A stretch of 64,000 bases of DNA, taken from positions 124,001-188,000 of the forward strand of contig NZ_JACXGQ010000003.1 of NCBI RefSeq assembly GCF_022096995.1, written 5' to 3'. Below, piece by piece: positions 7,450 to 15,817 of this stretch. The first letter of the stretch is position 1. Each line of letters opens with the position of its first letter. The notes beneath the pieces are model-generated. The model did not search any database, was not told where the DNA came from, and saw only the letters and a list, made by a program, of their open reading frames with translations. This DNA is from Yoonia sp. I 8.24 (lineage in GTDB: Bacteria > Pseudomonadota > Alphaproteobacteria > Rhodobacterales > Rhodobacteraceae). The position numbers were made by a program, and so were the translations under genes.

Positions 7450-8751
7450 TTGATAGAACTGATCCGTACTAAAGGCACACCACTGCTAGAGACATGGCTG
7501 CAAAGCCCGTGTAACGTGCTGTATTATCTGGCCAAGAACAGACCGGGCAAGAACCTCGATATCGAAATCGGGGGCGCAACCTTCCACCTTGTTCAAGACG
7601 CGGATACGGCACGTGAGATCCTGCGCAACCGAACCGAAATATATTGCAAGTACTTCGGCAGTTACTCCCGGCTTTTTGGTGAAAGTCGGCTCACGGTCAA
7701 CGGCGATAAATGGCGAAAGCTTCGTGGGTATTCGCAATCCTACATCACCGAAACAGATGCCAATGCAGTGCTTAAAGCTACAAAACATTTTTTCCGTGAG
7801 GCCTGCGACAATTTACTAACCCAAAGCAATGGCGTTGAATATGCCGTTGATGAGGCACTTGATTTCGCGGCCGCTGCGACCGTCAGTAAAATGGTTTTAG
7901 GATTTCCAATCGAAGATTGGGGGCCCGAGGCAATTAGTGATATTCGCAAAATCTTGCGGCTGGCCTCGTGGGAAAACTTTCCACAGCCGACGCGTTCCGG
8001 AGTCGACGAAGCGTTCCTTACACTTGATGCGGAAGATGCGAAACTAGATCTTCAAGCACGTTTCGCGAAACTTTTAACTGAACGGGATAAAAGCAATAGC
8101 CGCGGCTTAGTGAATGACTTGGCCAAGGCCGACCCCGCCGATGTTGATATCTTCGGTGAATTGGCGACATTACTCTTTGCTGGTTTTGATACGACAGCCA
8201 GCTCTTTGGCATGGTCAATGTTTCTATTAGCCAAGGACCCAGCCCTTCAATCCAAACTGCGTGCATCTGTGCGCGGCATGTCCACGGACGAAGGGTTGGA
8301 GGCCGCTGATGTTTTGGCACTGCAGGACCTGAACGCATTCTTTCTCGAAGCGATGCGGATATTCCCACCCATTCCAGTGCTCAGCAGGACCCTCGCCGAA
8401 AATGATCAAATTGGTGATTGGGCATTGGTTAAGGGTCGGCGGGTTTTGATCTCGATTATTGGTGTCCAGCAAGACAGTTCCGTATTTCCGAACCCATTGG
8501 ACGTGCGACTTGAACGGCATCCAAAGGGGAGTTTAGCAAAGGAAACCGCTGGCAATTTCGTCCCCTTTGGCGATGGAAAACGGGTTTGCCCCGGCGCGCG
8601 GTTTGCCAATCTTGAGGCACTTGTCGCCCTTGTTGTTATACTTGATACGATGCAGCTTGAACCCGTGCCTGACCAATCTCTCAAGCTGCGGTGGGACGCG
8701 AGCATGCGCCAGGTCGACGGAACCAAGATCATCATGACCCCGCTGCGGTAA
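7450..8751 (+). CDS. cytochrome P450
   Basis: Haem-thiolate monooxygenase of about 433 residues with all hallmark motifs: the I-helix AGFDTTASS for oxygen activation, the K-helix E-x-x-R in EAMRIFPP, and the haem loop FVPFGDGKRVCPGARF with the cysteine ligand. It is soluble, with no membrane anchor. The likely start is TTG 7450, preceded by ACAGGA with 6-nt spacing; the ATG at 7408 lies inside the terminator stem. Its stop is 17 nt before the glycosyltransferase start, so the two are surely co-transcribed. The substrate is unknown. Neighbouring GT4 and hydrolase-fold proteins suggest tailoring of a lipid, terpenoid or other secondary product. No ferredoxin partner is nearby. Confidence 0.92.
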   Translation: MIELIRTKGTPLLETWLQSPCNVLYYLAKNRPGKNLDIEIGGATFHLVQDADTAREILRNRTEIYCKYFGSYSRLFGESRLTVNGDKWRKLRGYSQSYITETDANAVLKATKHFFREACDNLLTQSNGVEYAVDEALDFAAAATVSKMVLGFPIEDWGPEAISDIRKILRLASWENFPQPTRSGVDEAFLTLDAEDAKLDLQARFAKLLTERDKSNSRGLVNDLAKADPADVDIFGELATLLFAGFDTTASSLAWSMFLLAKDPALQSKLRASVRGMSTDEGLEAADVLALQDLNAFFLEAMRIFPPIPVLSRTLAENDQIGDWALVKGRRVLISIIGVQQDSSVFPNPLDVRLERHPKGSLAKETAGNFVPFGDGKRVCPGARFANLEALVALVVILDTMQLEPVPDQSLKLRWDASMRQVDGTKIIMTPLR

Positions 8752-8768
8752 AGCCAAGAGGACCTAAT

Positions 8769-9947
8769 TTGCGCATTCTCTTTACCTCTTTGTCTTGCTT
8801 GATCGATCCCAGCAGCGGCGCCGCGATCTCTGTGCGCACTATTTTGCGTGCACTCGCTGATCGTGGGCACGACGTTATGTCGGTGTCAGGGGCATGTTTT
8901 GACAAAGCACAGAAACCATCTGTGGTCGAGATGTTGAAATGGAGCGGTTTCCAAAAAGACGCAGACAGCCTATTTTGGCGATATCAAGACGGTCCTGTCA
9001 CCCATCTCGCACGGCCCTTTAGATCACATCGCGCGGCTGATGCGACCCTCGAGATGATCAACGACCTGACCGAAACATGCAGCAATGTAATCGGTTCATT
9101 CTTACCTGATACTATTATCTCTTACGGTTCTACGCCCTATGAAAAAAGCATTCGTAGGCTGGCACAAGAAAAGAAAATAGGAAGCGTTTTTTATCTTGCC
9201 AACCCCGGCTACAAGTCGCGTGAAACGTTTAGAGATGCAGACCTAGTTTTCACCGACTCTATCGCAACGCATGATCTCTACAAAGACCGGCTAAACCTCG
9301 ACAGTACGGTTATCGGGAAATTCATCGCACAGCTGGATGCGGCCCGCCCCTCAAAATCGGCGCGTCACGTAACATTCATCAACCCGTCTTTCCACAAAGG
9401 CGTTACACTCTTTTATCGCATTGCAGAAATGATGAATGCGACGCTCCCTTCAATGAAGTTTCTTGTCGTTGAAAGTCGCAGCAATCTAACCGACGTCGAA
9501 GACCAAACAGGGCTTCCGTTCTCACAGATGCGCAATATCCGCAGGATCGGTTTGCAAACTGATATGACGGATGTGTTTTCGCGTACGTGTGTTCTACTAA
9601 TGCCGTCTGTTTGGCACGAAAGTGGTGGACGAACGGCGATTGAGGCACTTTCACTTGGCATTCCTGTGGTGAGCGCAAATCACGGAGGGCTGCCCGAACA
9701 CTTGGGCGACGGGGCGTTGCGGTTTGATGTGCCAAACGTAATGCGAGAGAATCCGCAGCTTATTCCGCCGCCCAGCGTCGCTTTGCCGTGGGTTAGCGCG
9801 CTTGCACAATTATGGACCGATCACGACTATTGGGTAGAACGCAGTCACGCTGCAAGCCAGCAATGGACCCAACATGAACCGTCCGAACGCATCAAAATGA
9901 TTGAAACAGACTTGCTAGACATGACAAATGCCAAACGCTCAGCTTGA
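8769..9947 (+). CDS. glycosyltransferase, GT4-like (GT-B fold)
   Basis: A 392-residue GT-B enzyme. The N-terminal Rossmann half begins LRILFTSLSCLIDPSSGAAI, with the Gly-Ala-rich loop where acceptors enter. The C-terminal half carries the GT4 donor motif WHESGGRTAIEALSLGIPVV (E-x6-E type) followed by HGGLPEHLGDGALRF. It probably transfers a sugar from a nucleotide sugar to a small molecule or lipid. TTG at 8769, with AAGAGGA 6-13 nt upstream, is chosen because it starts exactly at the conserved first strand; an earlier in-frame ATG at 8691 would overlap the P450 by 61 nt. It overlaps the next gene by 20 nt. Confidence 0.82.
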   Translation: MRILFTSLSCLIDPSSGAAISVRTILRALADRGHDVMSVSGACFDKAQKPSVVEMLKWSGFQKDADSLFWRYQDGPVTHLARPFRSHRAADATLEMINDLTETCSNVIGSFLPDTIISYGSTPYEKSIRRLAQEKKIGSVFYLANPGYKSRETFRDADLVFTDSIATHDLYKDRLNLDSTVIGKFIAQLDAARPSKSARHVTFINPSFHKGVTLFYRIAEMMNATLPSMKFLVVESRSNLTDVEDQTGLPFSQMRNIRRIGLQTDMTDVFSRTCVLLMPSVWHESGGRTAIEALSLGIPVVSANHGGLPEHLGDGALRFDVPNVMRENPQLIPPPSVALPWVSALAQLWTDHDYWVERSHAASQQWTQHEPSERIKMIETDLLDMTNAKRSA

Positions 9948-10797
9948 ATACTACGCCGAACCTTTGATGGTCGAAATTAGTGGCAACTACAGCTACTTAA
10001 ACGTCTCGGTTGTCGCGCCCCCAAAGCCCACGAAAGCAATCTTTCTCTTCCATGATTTAGCAGGGCGTGCTGACGATTTTATACCACTGGCCCCGCATTT
10101 GGCGCATTTGGGCTATCGTGTCGTCATGATAGATTTTCCCGGGCGCGGCAAAAGCGCGTGGTTGAACGATGCTGACTATACGCTGCGTATGTATGTCGAC
10201 GTATTTTTGTCATTGATCAAAGCTCATGGACTGCAGCAAAATGCTGCCCTTGGCCAAGGTTGGGGAGCAATGATGACGCTTTTGTTCGAAAGCGTCATCG
10301 GGCAACCTTTTCAGCAGATGTATTTGTGTGACCTCCCGATGCAGTGGTCATATGGTTCAGACAACACCTCAAAACTGTGGGCCAAGCTAACGGCAGTTCA
10401 CGCCGACACGGCCGAGAATTTTAACATCCAAGCGGACAAGATCCTGCCTCCAGATCTCGTAGGTCGGAGTGATTTTCTTTCACTTGCTGGTGAACGGATG
10501 AGATTAATTGATGGCAAATACGGCCTTTCCTTGGACCCTGCAATCTTCGAAAACATTCAAAAAACAAACGAAAAAGTTTACGATTTAGCCTCTGCTCTTA
10601 AAAAATGCCGTTCACCAATTTGGTTACTACAAGGTACGCACTCGGCTATGACACTGAATGAAGGGCGGCATACCTTCGATCCGACCAAAATTCGCCAAAC
10701 CGAAATCTTACGAGGCAGCAACGCCTCGTGGCAACGAGAATATCTACTTCTTTTAGCCTTGGGTGTGGTTGTGATTGGCATGCAAGATGGTCTCTAA
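9928..10797 (+). CDS. alpha/beta-hydrolase-fold protein lacking the nucleophile Ser
   Basis: A 289-residue alpha/beta-hydrolase-fold protein: oxyanion-loop region FLFHDLAGRADDF, strand and turn VVMIDFPGRGKS, and the nucleophile elbow at ALGQGWGAMM. The elbow should read G-x-S-x-G but reads G-Q-G-W-G, with glycine at the nucleophile position, so ordinary Ser-hydrolase chemistry is excluded. It may be a lyase-like, cofactor-free enzyme or a non-catalytic binding partner. It is the third gene of the P450-GT4-hydrolase cluster, overlapping the GT by 20 nt, which implies a shared pathway. A sequence error at that codon is possible but the surrounding frame is intact. Confidence 0.72.
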   Translation: MPNAQLEYYAEPLMVEISGNYSYLNVSVVAPPKPTKAIFLFHDLAGRADDFIPLAPHLAHLGYRVVMIDFPGRGKSAWLNDADYTLRMYVDVFLSLIKAHGLQQNAALGQGWGAMMTLLFESVIGQPFQQMYLCDLPMQWSYGSDNTSKLWAKLTAVHADTAENFNIQADKILPPDLVGRSDFLSLAGERMRLIDGKYGLSLDPAIFENIQKTNEKVYDLASALKKCRSPIWLLQGTHSAMTLNEGRHTFDPTKIRQTEILRGSNASWQREYLLLLALGVVVIGMQDGL

Positions 10798-10912
10798 GGA
10801 CTAAGAAAAATCAGCTTTTTATGTTGCGGTCCTTAATGATCACGACAAATGGCTGGTTTGAAGACGCTGCGCCGCAGCTGCTAATGAGCGATTCAATGTC
10901 CGCAATGGGCCG

Positions 10913-11248
10913 TTATGACCCAATCAAATCGCTCCAAGACAGCTTGTATTTCGCGAGATATTTACGTAGTCGATCAGCATCGTTGCGACTTGCCCGCTCT
11001 TCACGAGATACCGCGAACAGCTTTCGCCCCGCTTCACTGATTGATTGTGATGCTTGGCAGGTCCGAATAACCTGTGCCAGTTGACTGATATCAAAAGGAT
11101 CCAACCGTCGATCTACAAAATCGGCGACAAGCTTGGTGTCCAAATTGCTTTCGGCTGCGCGCCAACGACCTTGCAAAGTCGCGATCTCTTCCTCAACTTG
11201 AGGTCTTGTGATACGGCCGCGCGGCGCAAGGGTGCAAACGCCATATGA
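10913..11248 (-). pseudogene. rtcR-like sigma-54 activator, C-terminal remnant
   Basis: A minus-strand frame bounded upstream by a TGA reads ...VCTLAPRGRITRPQVEEEIA... and ends NDADRLRKYLAKYKLSWSDL. The 'TLAPxGRIT' piece matches the end of the AAA+ domain of RtcR, and the SISEAGRKLFAVSRE / NDADRLRKYL tail matches its C-terminal DNA-binding part. RtcR normally has more than 500 residues (CARF-like sensor plus AAA+ plus HTH) and activates RNA-repair genes rtcBA. Here only about 110 codons remain, and no rtcA or rtcB is in the window. Further degraded, coding-looking sequence extends to 11438 on the same strand but cannot be assigned. Confidence 0.6.
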
Positions 11249-11438
11249 TCAAGTCGCTGCATAATTATGGAGCTAAATGGTGGCGGGGCAACCGCCTCTT
11301 CTCCATATTCAATCGCTACAACGTCTGCGGGGAACGGGACATAAGCTGCGTTTGAAAACCATCAGCGGGCGCCATTTGTTTCTTGGCACCCTCAAGGATG
11401 CTACGTGAGACCGCCGCTCGTGCAACAGGGTTGCGTGG

Positions 11439-12638
11439 CTATGTCTCTAACGCAGCCATGATACCTCTAAGTTCTGCCAGCCCACGCATCCGCCCGATCA
11501 ACGGGTAGCCGGGCATCATCGGACGATCCAGGTCCCCCAAGAGAGCCTGACCGTGGTCGGGTCGCATCGGAATTTCTGCGTCTGCGCGACCCGCGGCGCG
11601 TCGCCGCGCCTCTTCTGCAAGAAGCGCATCGAGTGTCGCCACCATATCCGTGTCGCCTGCGAGATGCTCGGATTCGTGGAAACTGACCCGTTTGCCGTCG
11701 AAGGGGCCGGCACGGTGGGTGTTGCGCAGATGGGCGAAATGAATGCGCGGGCCCAGACGGGCGATAAATTCGACCGGGTTGAACCCATCAGCTACGCCAA
11801 GCGAACCTGTGCAAAACGTGGCGCCGCTCGCGGGCAGATTTACCGCATCAAGGATTGTAGCATAATCGTCAGTGGTCGACATGACGCGCGGCAGGCCAAG
11901 CAGGGGAAACGGCGGGTCGTCAGGGTGACAACAAAGCCTTACACCCAGTTCTTGGGCCAGCGGTGCGACTTCGGACAGGAAATCTATTAGGTTTTGCCGC
12001 AGCAGTGCAGGTGACATCTTGGAATAGGTACCAAGGTTTACGCGCACGTCATCCAACGTCCAACGGTCGTTAGACCCCGGTAACCCCGCAACGATATTAG
12101 ACGCCAAGGCCGCTTTAGCGCCGTCGCTCATCTGCGATAACCGTTCCATAGCCGCGTCTTGGATCGCAGCAGAATGCTCCCCGGCAGCTTCTTTGCGCTG
12201 CAAAATGTGCAGGTCGAAAATGGCGAAGTCGATCAGATCAAAGGCCATTGCTGTGCCGCCATTGGGCATGCGAGCGGCCAAATCAGTCCGTGTCCAATCA
12301 AGGATTGGCATAAAGTTGTAGCAGATCACCTTCTGGCCTGCCGCCGCGAGATTGCGAAGGCTCGTACGCCACGCATCGATGTGCGCGACGCAGTCTTCAC
12401 TTTGGATCTTGATCGCTTCTGAGACTGGCAAGCTTTCTACAACATCCCACGTCAACCCGCTTGGCGCGTCGGGCGGCCCCTCAATCTCACGCTGGCGCTT
12501 GGCGATCTCTTCTGGCGTCCACACTGAACCCGTCGGAACATGGTGCAGCGCTGATACGATACCTACGGCGCCGGTTTGGCGAATTTCGTCGATCGTTATT
12601 TCGTCCGAAGGGCCGAACCAGCGCCACGTCTGCCTCAT
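11439..12638 (-). CDS. uxuA: mannonate dehydratase
   Basis: D-mannonate dehydratase of 399 residues, converting D-mannonate to 2-keto-3-deoxygluconate in glucuronate breakdown. It starts MRQTWRWFGPSDEITIDEIR and continues with the family-typical GAVGIVSALHHVPTG. Other UxuA landmarks are VICYNFMPILDWTRTDL, LCCHPDDPPFPLLGLPR (metal-binding Cys/His region) and HFAHLRNTHRAG. Its ATG overlaps the stop of the upstream ATPase gene by 4 nt, so the dehydratase is the last gene of the transporter operon. This ties import directly to catabolism. The isomerase and reductase of the same pathway are encoded divergently at 18132-20813. Confidence 0.95.
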   Translation of the reverse strand: MRQTWRWFGPSDEITIDEIRQTGAVGIVSALHHVPTGSVWTPEEIAKRQREIEGPPDAPSGLTWDVVESLPVSEAIKIQSEDCVAHIDAWRTSLRNLAAAGQKVICYNFMPILDWTRTDLAARMPNGGTAMAFDLIDFAIFDLHILQRKEAAGEHSAAIQDAAMERLSQMSDGAKAALASNIVAGLPGSNDRWTLDDVRVNLGTYSKMSPALLRQNLIDFLSEVAPLAQELGVRLCCHPDDPPFPLLGLPRVMSTTDDYATILDAVNLPASGATFCTGSLGVADGFNPVEFIARLGPRIHFAHLRNTHRAGPFDGKRVSFHESEHLAGDTDMVATLDALLAEEARRRAAGRADAEIPMRPDHGQALLGDLDRPMMPGYPLIGRMRGLAELRGIMAALET

Positions 12639-13735
12639 GTTTGGTCCCGAAGGGTCAGGGTTGTTTCGGTGTCGAAGAGATGCACAGCCTCGGCTGCAAA
12701 GTTCAGAGGTACCTGCTCACCTTCACGAACCACTGTTTGGCCGGGATTGTGGACGGTCAAACGCGTGCCATCGCTGAGCGCACCGTACAGGTAGCTGTCA
12801 GAGCCGAGTTGTTCGACTGCGCGGACTTCGAGGTGAAGTGCGCCGTCCGCTGCCGGTTGAAGTTCATTGGGGCGAATACCAAGGGTCACGGACTGGCCGG
12901 CCTGCTGGCCGAAACCACTGTCTGGCAAGCGCACTTGTTCGCCGGTTTCAAGGGTCAGCAGCGTCCGATCAGACGTGTCTACCTTGCCCTTAAGGAAGTT
13001 CATCTTAGGTGATCCGATGAAACCTGCAACGAACAGGTTGTGCGGGTTGTTGAACAACTCAAGCGGCGCGCCAAATTGCTCTAGCTCACCAAGACGCAGC
13101 ACCGCGATCTTATCGGCCATTGTCATGGCTTCGACTTGATCGTGCGTGACGTAGATCATCGTGTTGCCCAGACGTTTGTGCAGGGCTGAAATTTCCCCGC
13201 GCATGTCGACGCGCAATTCAGCGTCAAGGTTCGACAGCGGCTCATCAAACAAGAAAACACGAGGTTCACGCACCACAGCGCGGCCAATGGCGACACGTTG
13301 GCGTTGACCGCCTGACAAATCTTTGGGGCGTCGTCCCAACAGTTGATCAATTTGAAGCATCGCAGAGACGGCGTTGATCTTTTCTTTAATCTCGGCTCGT
13401 GGCGTGTTGATATTTTCCAATCCGAAGCTGAGGTTTTGTTCTACGGTCATATGCGGATAGAGCGCATAGGATTGAAACACCATCGCAAGGCCTCGGTCGG
13501 CGGCGGGGATGTCGTTGACAACCTCATCCCCAATCACGATATCACCGCCCGAAATTGGCTCAAGCCCCGAGATCATCCGCAACAGGGTGGATTTGCCGCA
13601 ACCCGACGGCCCGACAAACACGCAAAATTCGCCATGCTTGATATCGAGATTGATACCTTTAATCACCTCGACGTCGCCGTAAGATTTGCGCGCATTTTTA
13701 AGCTGCACACCCACGCTTGGTAAGTTCAGGTCCAT
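12635..13735 (-). CDS. sugar ABC transporter ATP-binding protein (UgpC/MalK type)
   Basis: A 366-residue ATPase of a CUT1 carbohydrate importer. It has Walker A GPSGCGKST, Q-loop FQSYALYPHMTV, signature LSGGQRQRVAIGRA, Walker B VFLFDEPLSNLD and the switch His in YVTHD. The C-terminal third is the MalK-like OB/TOBE regulatory domain (TLGIRPNEL). It energises the two permeases encoded just upstream. The start ATG shares one base with the permease stop (TAATG), and the gene overlaps uxuA by 4 nt, so it sits within one tight operon. Such ATPases often serve several importers. Confidence 0.95.
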   Translation of the reverse strand: MDLNLPSVGVQLKNARKSYGDVEVIKGINLDIKHGEFCVFVGPSGCGKSTLLRMISGLEPISGGDIVIGDEVVNDIPAADRGLAMVFQSYALYPHMTVEQNLSFGLENINTPRAEIKEKINAVSAMLQIDQLLGRRPKDLSGGQRQRVAIGRAVVREPRVFLFDEPLSNLDAELRVDMRGEISALHKRLGNTMIYVTHDQVEAMTMADKIAVLRLGELEQFGAPLELFNNPHNLFVAGFIGSPKMNFLKGKVDTSDRTLLTLETGEQVRLPDSGFGQQAGQSVTLGIRPNELQPAADGALHLEVRAVEQLGSDSYLYGALSDGTRLTVHNPGQTVVREGEQVPLNFAAEAVHLFDTETTLTLRDQT

Positions 13736-14796
13736 TATTTGCCTCCCGTCGAAGCGATGCCAGTGGCAATGTATTTCTGTAAAAACATGAAGACCGCAGC
13801 GATAGGCAACAACGTCAACACAGTCATCGCCAAAAGAGAGGCCCAGTCGGTTTGCAGCTCGCCCTGGAAGGAATTCAGCGCCAGTTGCAGGGTGAAGTTT
13901 TCTGTCCGTGTCAGCACGATCAACGGCCAGAGGAAGTCATTCCAACGCCACATAATGGCGAGGATCGCCAGCACAGCGATCGCAGGTGCCGAAAGCGGCA
14001 CGATGATGCGCCAGAAGATTTTCCATTCGGAGGCTTTGTCCATCCGCGCGGCGTCCAAAATCTCATCCGGGATGGTGATCATGTATTGCCGCAGAAGGAA
14101 CACGCCCGTGGGCGTTGCCGCACCGGGAATGATCACCCCCCAAAGCGAGTTAAACATGCCCAGTTCGGTCACGATCAGGAACAGCGGCACCAGCACCACC
14201 GTTTGCGGGATCATCAATGTGCCAATGACCAGTAGCAGTACCGTGGTTCGGCCCCGAAATTCGTATTTCGACAAGGCGAAAGCAGCCATCGAGTTGACCA
14301 GCAGCATCAAAAGCGTCGCCGTGACGGTGATGAATGTGGAGTTCCATAAGAAACGAAGGAAATTGAATCGCTCAAACAACTGCGTGTAGTTTTCAGTCGC
14401 GAATGACACGGACTCTATCGCCTGCAAATCAACAGCGGGTAGACGGACGCGCGTGTCCGGGTCATCCAGACGCACAACCTCTGCGCGGCCTGCGGCGCGG
14501 CGGGTTTGTGCGACGGTCTCTCCGGCCAATTCGGATTCTGATGCCTCGGAAACAGTGAAGACGATCAGCGGATCGTCAAATCCATCAAGTTCCACGGTTT
14601 CCTGCGCGTAGGGCAGGAAACGCGGCGGGAACCGGTCCAATTCATTCTGTGTCTTGAAGCTGGAAAGGACAAGCCAGATTACCGGACCAAACATCAGGAA
14701 GATGCCAACCGCCAGATAGGTGTAGGACACCCAGTCGGTCCAATGTAGGCGGCCTTTGCCGCGTGTTGCGGTCAGAAAGGAGATGACTTTAGCCAT
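13735..14796 (-). CDS. carbohydrate ABC transporter permease (MalG type)
   Basis: Inner-membrane permease of the CUT1 importer, 353 residues. It has a first transmembrane helix near residue 28 and, later, five more with the EAA loop DAARMDKASEWKIFWRIIVPL that contacts the ATPase. MalG proteins are usually near 280 residues. The extra length is a charged, hydrophilic insertion of about 70 residues (region around residues 60-125) after the first helix, predicted to be periplasmic, where it could touch the binding protein. It overlaps the other permease by 8 nt. Confidence 0.92.
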   Translation of the reverse strand: MAKVISFLTATRGKGRLHWTDWVSYTYLAVGIFLMFGPVIWLVLSSFKTQNELDRFPPRFLPYAQETVELDGFDDPLIVFTVSEASESELAGETVAQTRRAAGRAEVVRLDDPDTRVRLPAVDLQAIESVSFATENYTQLFERFNFLRFLWNSTFITVTATLLMLLVNSMAAFALSKYEFRGRTTVLLLVIGTLMIPQTVVLVPLFLIVTELGMFNSLWGVIIPGAATPTGVFLLRQYMITIPDEILDAARMDKASEWKIFWRIIVPLSAPAIAVLAILAIMWRWNDFLWPLIVLTRTENFTLQLALNSFQGELQTDWASLLAMTVLTLLPIAAVFMFLQKYIATGIASTGGK

Positions 14797-15757
14797 TTGC
14801 GTTCTTCCTGTTTGCCCAGAGTTGCACCAGTGTCAGAAGGATAAGCACCAAGGCCACCAGAAGCGATGCAGCCGCGGCGAGACCGAACAGGCGTGGTGCC
14901 CCGGCAAAGCCTTCTTCGTAGATGTATTGAATGATGAATGTCGTCGCCGTGCCCGGACCACCGCCCGTAAAGGCGTAGATTTCGTCGAAGGTTTGGACGC
15001 CCTTAATGAGCGCCAACACCAGAACGACCAGCATGGTCGGCGCCAAAAGCGGCAGTGTGATGCGTCGGAAAGTCCGCCAAGGCGACGCACGGTCCATCGT
15101 CGCCGCGTCGTAGACGTCGCGGGGGATCGCTTGCAATCCAGCCAACAAGATCAAGGTGTAAAACCCCATATGGGCCCAGACTGAGATAAAGACCGACCAT
15201 CCGAACGCCCATTGAGCATCCACCAGCCAATTGAAACCGCCGATTCCTGTCCAGTCGAGGAAGGCGTTAAGTACCCCCTCGCGCTGTAAAATCCACTTCC
15301 AGATCAGGGCGACAACAACAGGGGACAGCAGGACGGGAAAGAAAAACACAGAGCGGAAAAAACCGCGGGCACGAATTTCGCCGTTCAGGATCACCGCCGT
15401 CAGCAGCGAAAAGGCGACCATCATGCCGACCTGCAAGGTGACGAACCAACTGGTGTTCCACACAGCGCGCCAGAATTTGTCCTCGCGGCAAGAATTCGGA
15501 TCAAGGTAGTTCGAGCAATCGATCAAGGTGGCGAAGTTGCGCGGCCCTACATAAGGGCGGTCAGCCAGTAGCACGTTGTCGCCGCCTGTCGTTGCATAGA
15601 CCACGTTCAGGATGACCGGAAGGAACGCGAACAGACCGAACAGGAGCAAATTTGGGAATAAGAAGACCCATGCGAGTTTGTTGATCCCCAGCATCCGCTG
15701 AAGCGCAAGCATCGGGATTTCGATCACGCGCATGATCGGAGAGATAACTTGTAACAT
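14789..15757 (-). CDS. carbohydrate ABC transporter permease (MalF type)
   Basis: A 322-residue inner-membrane permease, partner of the MalG-type protein. It has six predicted helices, the first being LAWVFLFPNLLLFGLFAFLP. The EAA loop is DAATMDRASPWRTFRRITLPLL. A periplasmic loop after helix 1 holds two cysteines (DCSNYLDPNSC) that could form a disulfide. It lies 60 nt downstream of the binding-protein gene, separated by a strong stem-loop, so it is probably expressed at a lower level than that gene. Confidence 0.92.
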   Translation of the reverse strand: MLQVISPIMRVIEIPMLALQRMLGINKLAWVFLFPNLLLFGLFAFLPVILNVVYATTGGDNVLLADRPYVGPRNFATLIDCSNYLDPNSCREDKFWRAVWNTSWFVTLQVGMMVAFSLLTAVILNGEIRARGFFRSVFFFPVLLSPVVVALIWKWILQREGVLNAFLDWTGIGGFNWLVDAQWAFGWSVFISVWAHMGFYTLILLAGLQAIPRDVYDAATMDRASPWRTFRRITLPLLAPTMLVVLVLALIKGVQTFDEIYAFTGGGPGTATTFIIQYIYEEGFAGAPRLFGLAAAASLLVALVLILLTLVQLWANRKNANG

Positions 15758-15780
15758 GAGGCCCCCCCACAGGTGTTAGA

Positions 15781-15807
15781 CCCCCCGCGCCAAACCAGCG
15801 CGAGGGG
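15781..15807 (-). terminator. stem-loop between binding protein and permease genes
   Basis: CCCCCCGCGC (15781-15790) pairs with GCGCGAGGGG (15798-15807), with one mismatch, around a 7-nt loop. There is no T-run. In this position in ABC operons such GC-rich hairpins commonly act as partial attenuators or as mRNA 3'-end stabilisers, keeping the binding protein in excess over the permeases. That role is inferred here. Confidence 0.55.
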
Positions 15808-15817
15808 CTTGAGTGGT

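Noticed and set aside
13739..14389. 216-codon plus-strand frame
   Set aside because: Antisense to the MalG-type permease. Its translation is poor in hydrophobic structure and has no motif.
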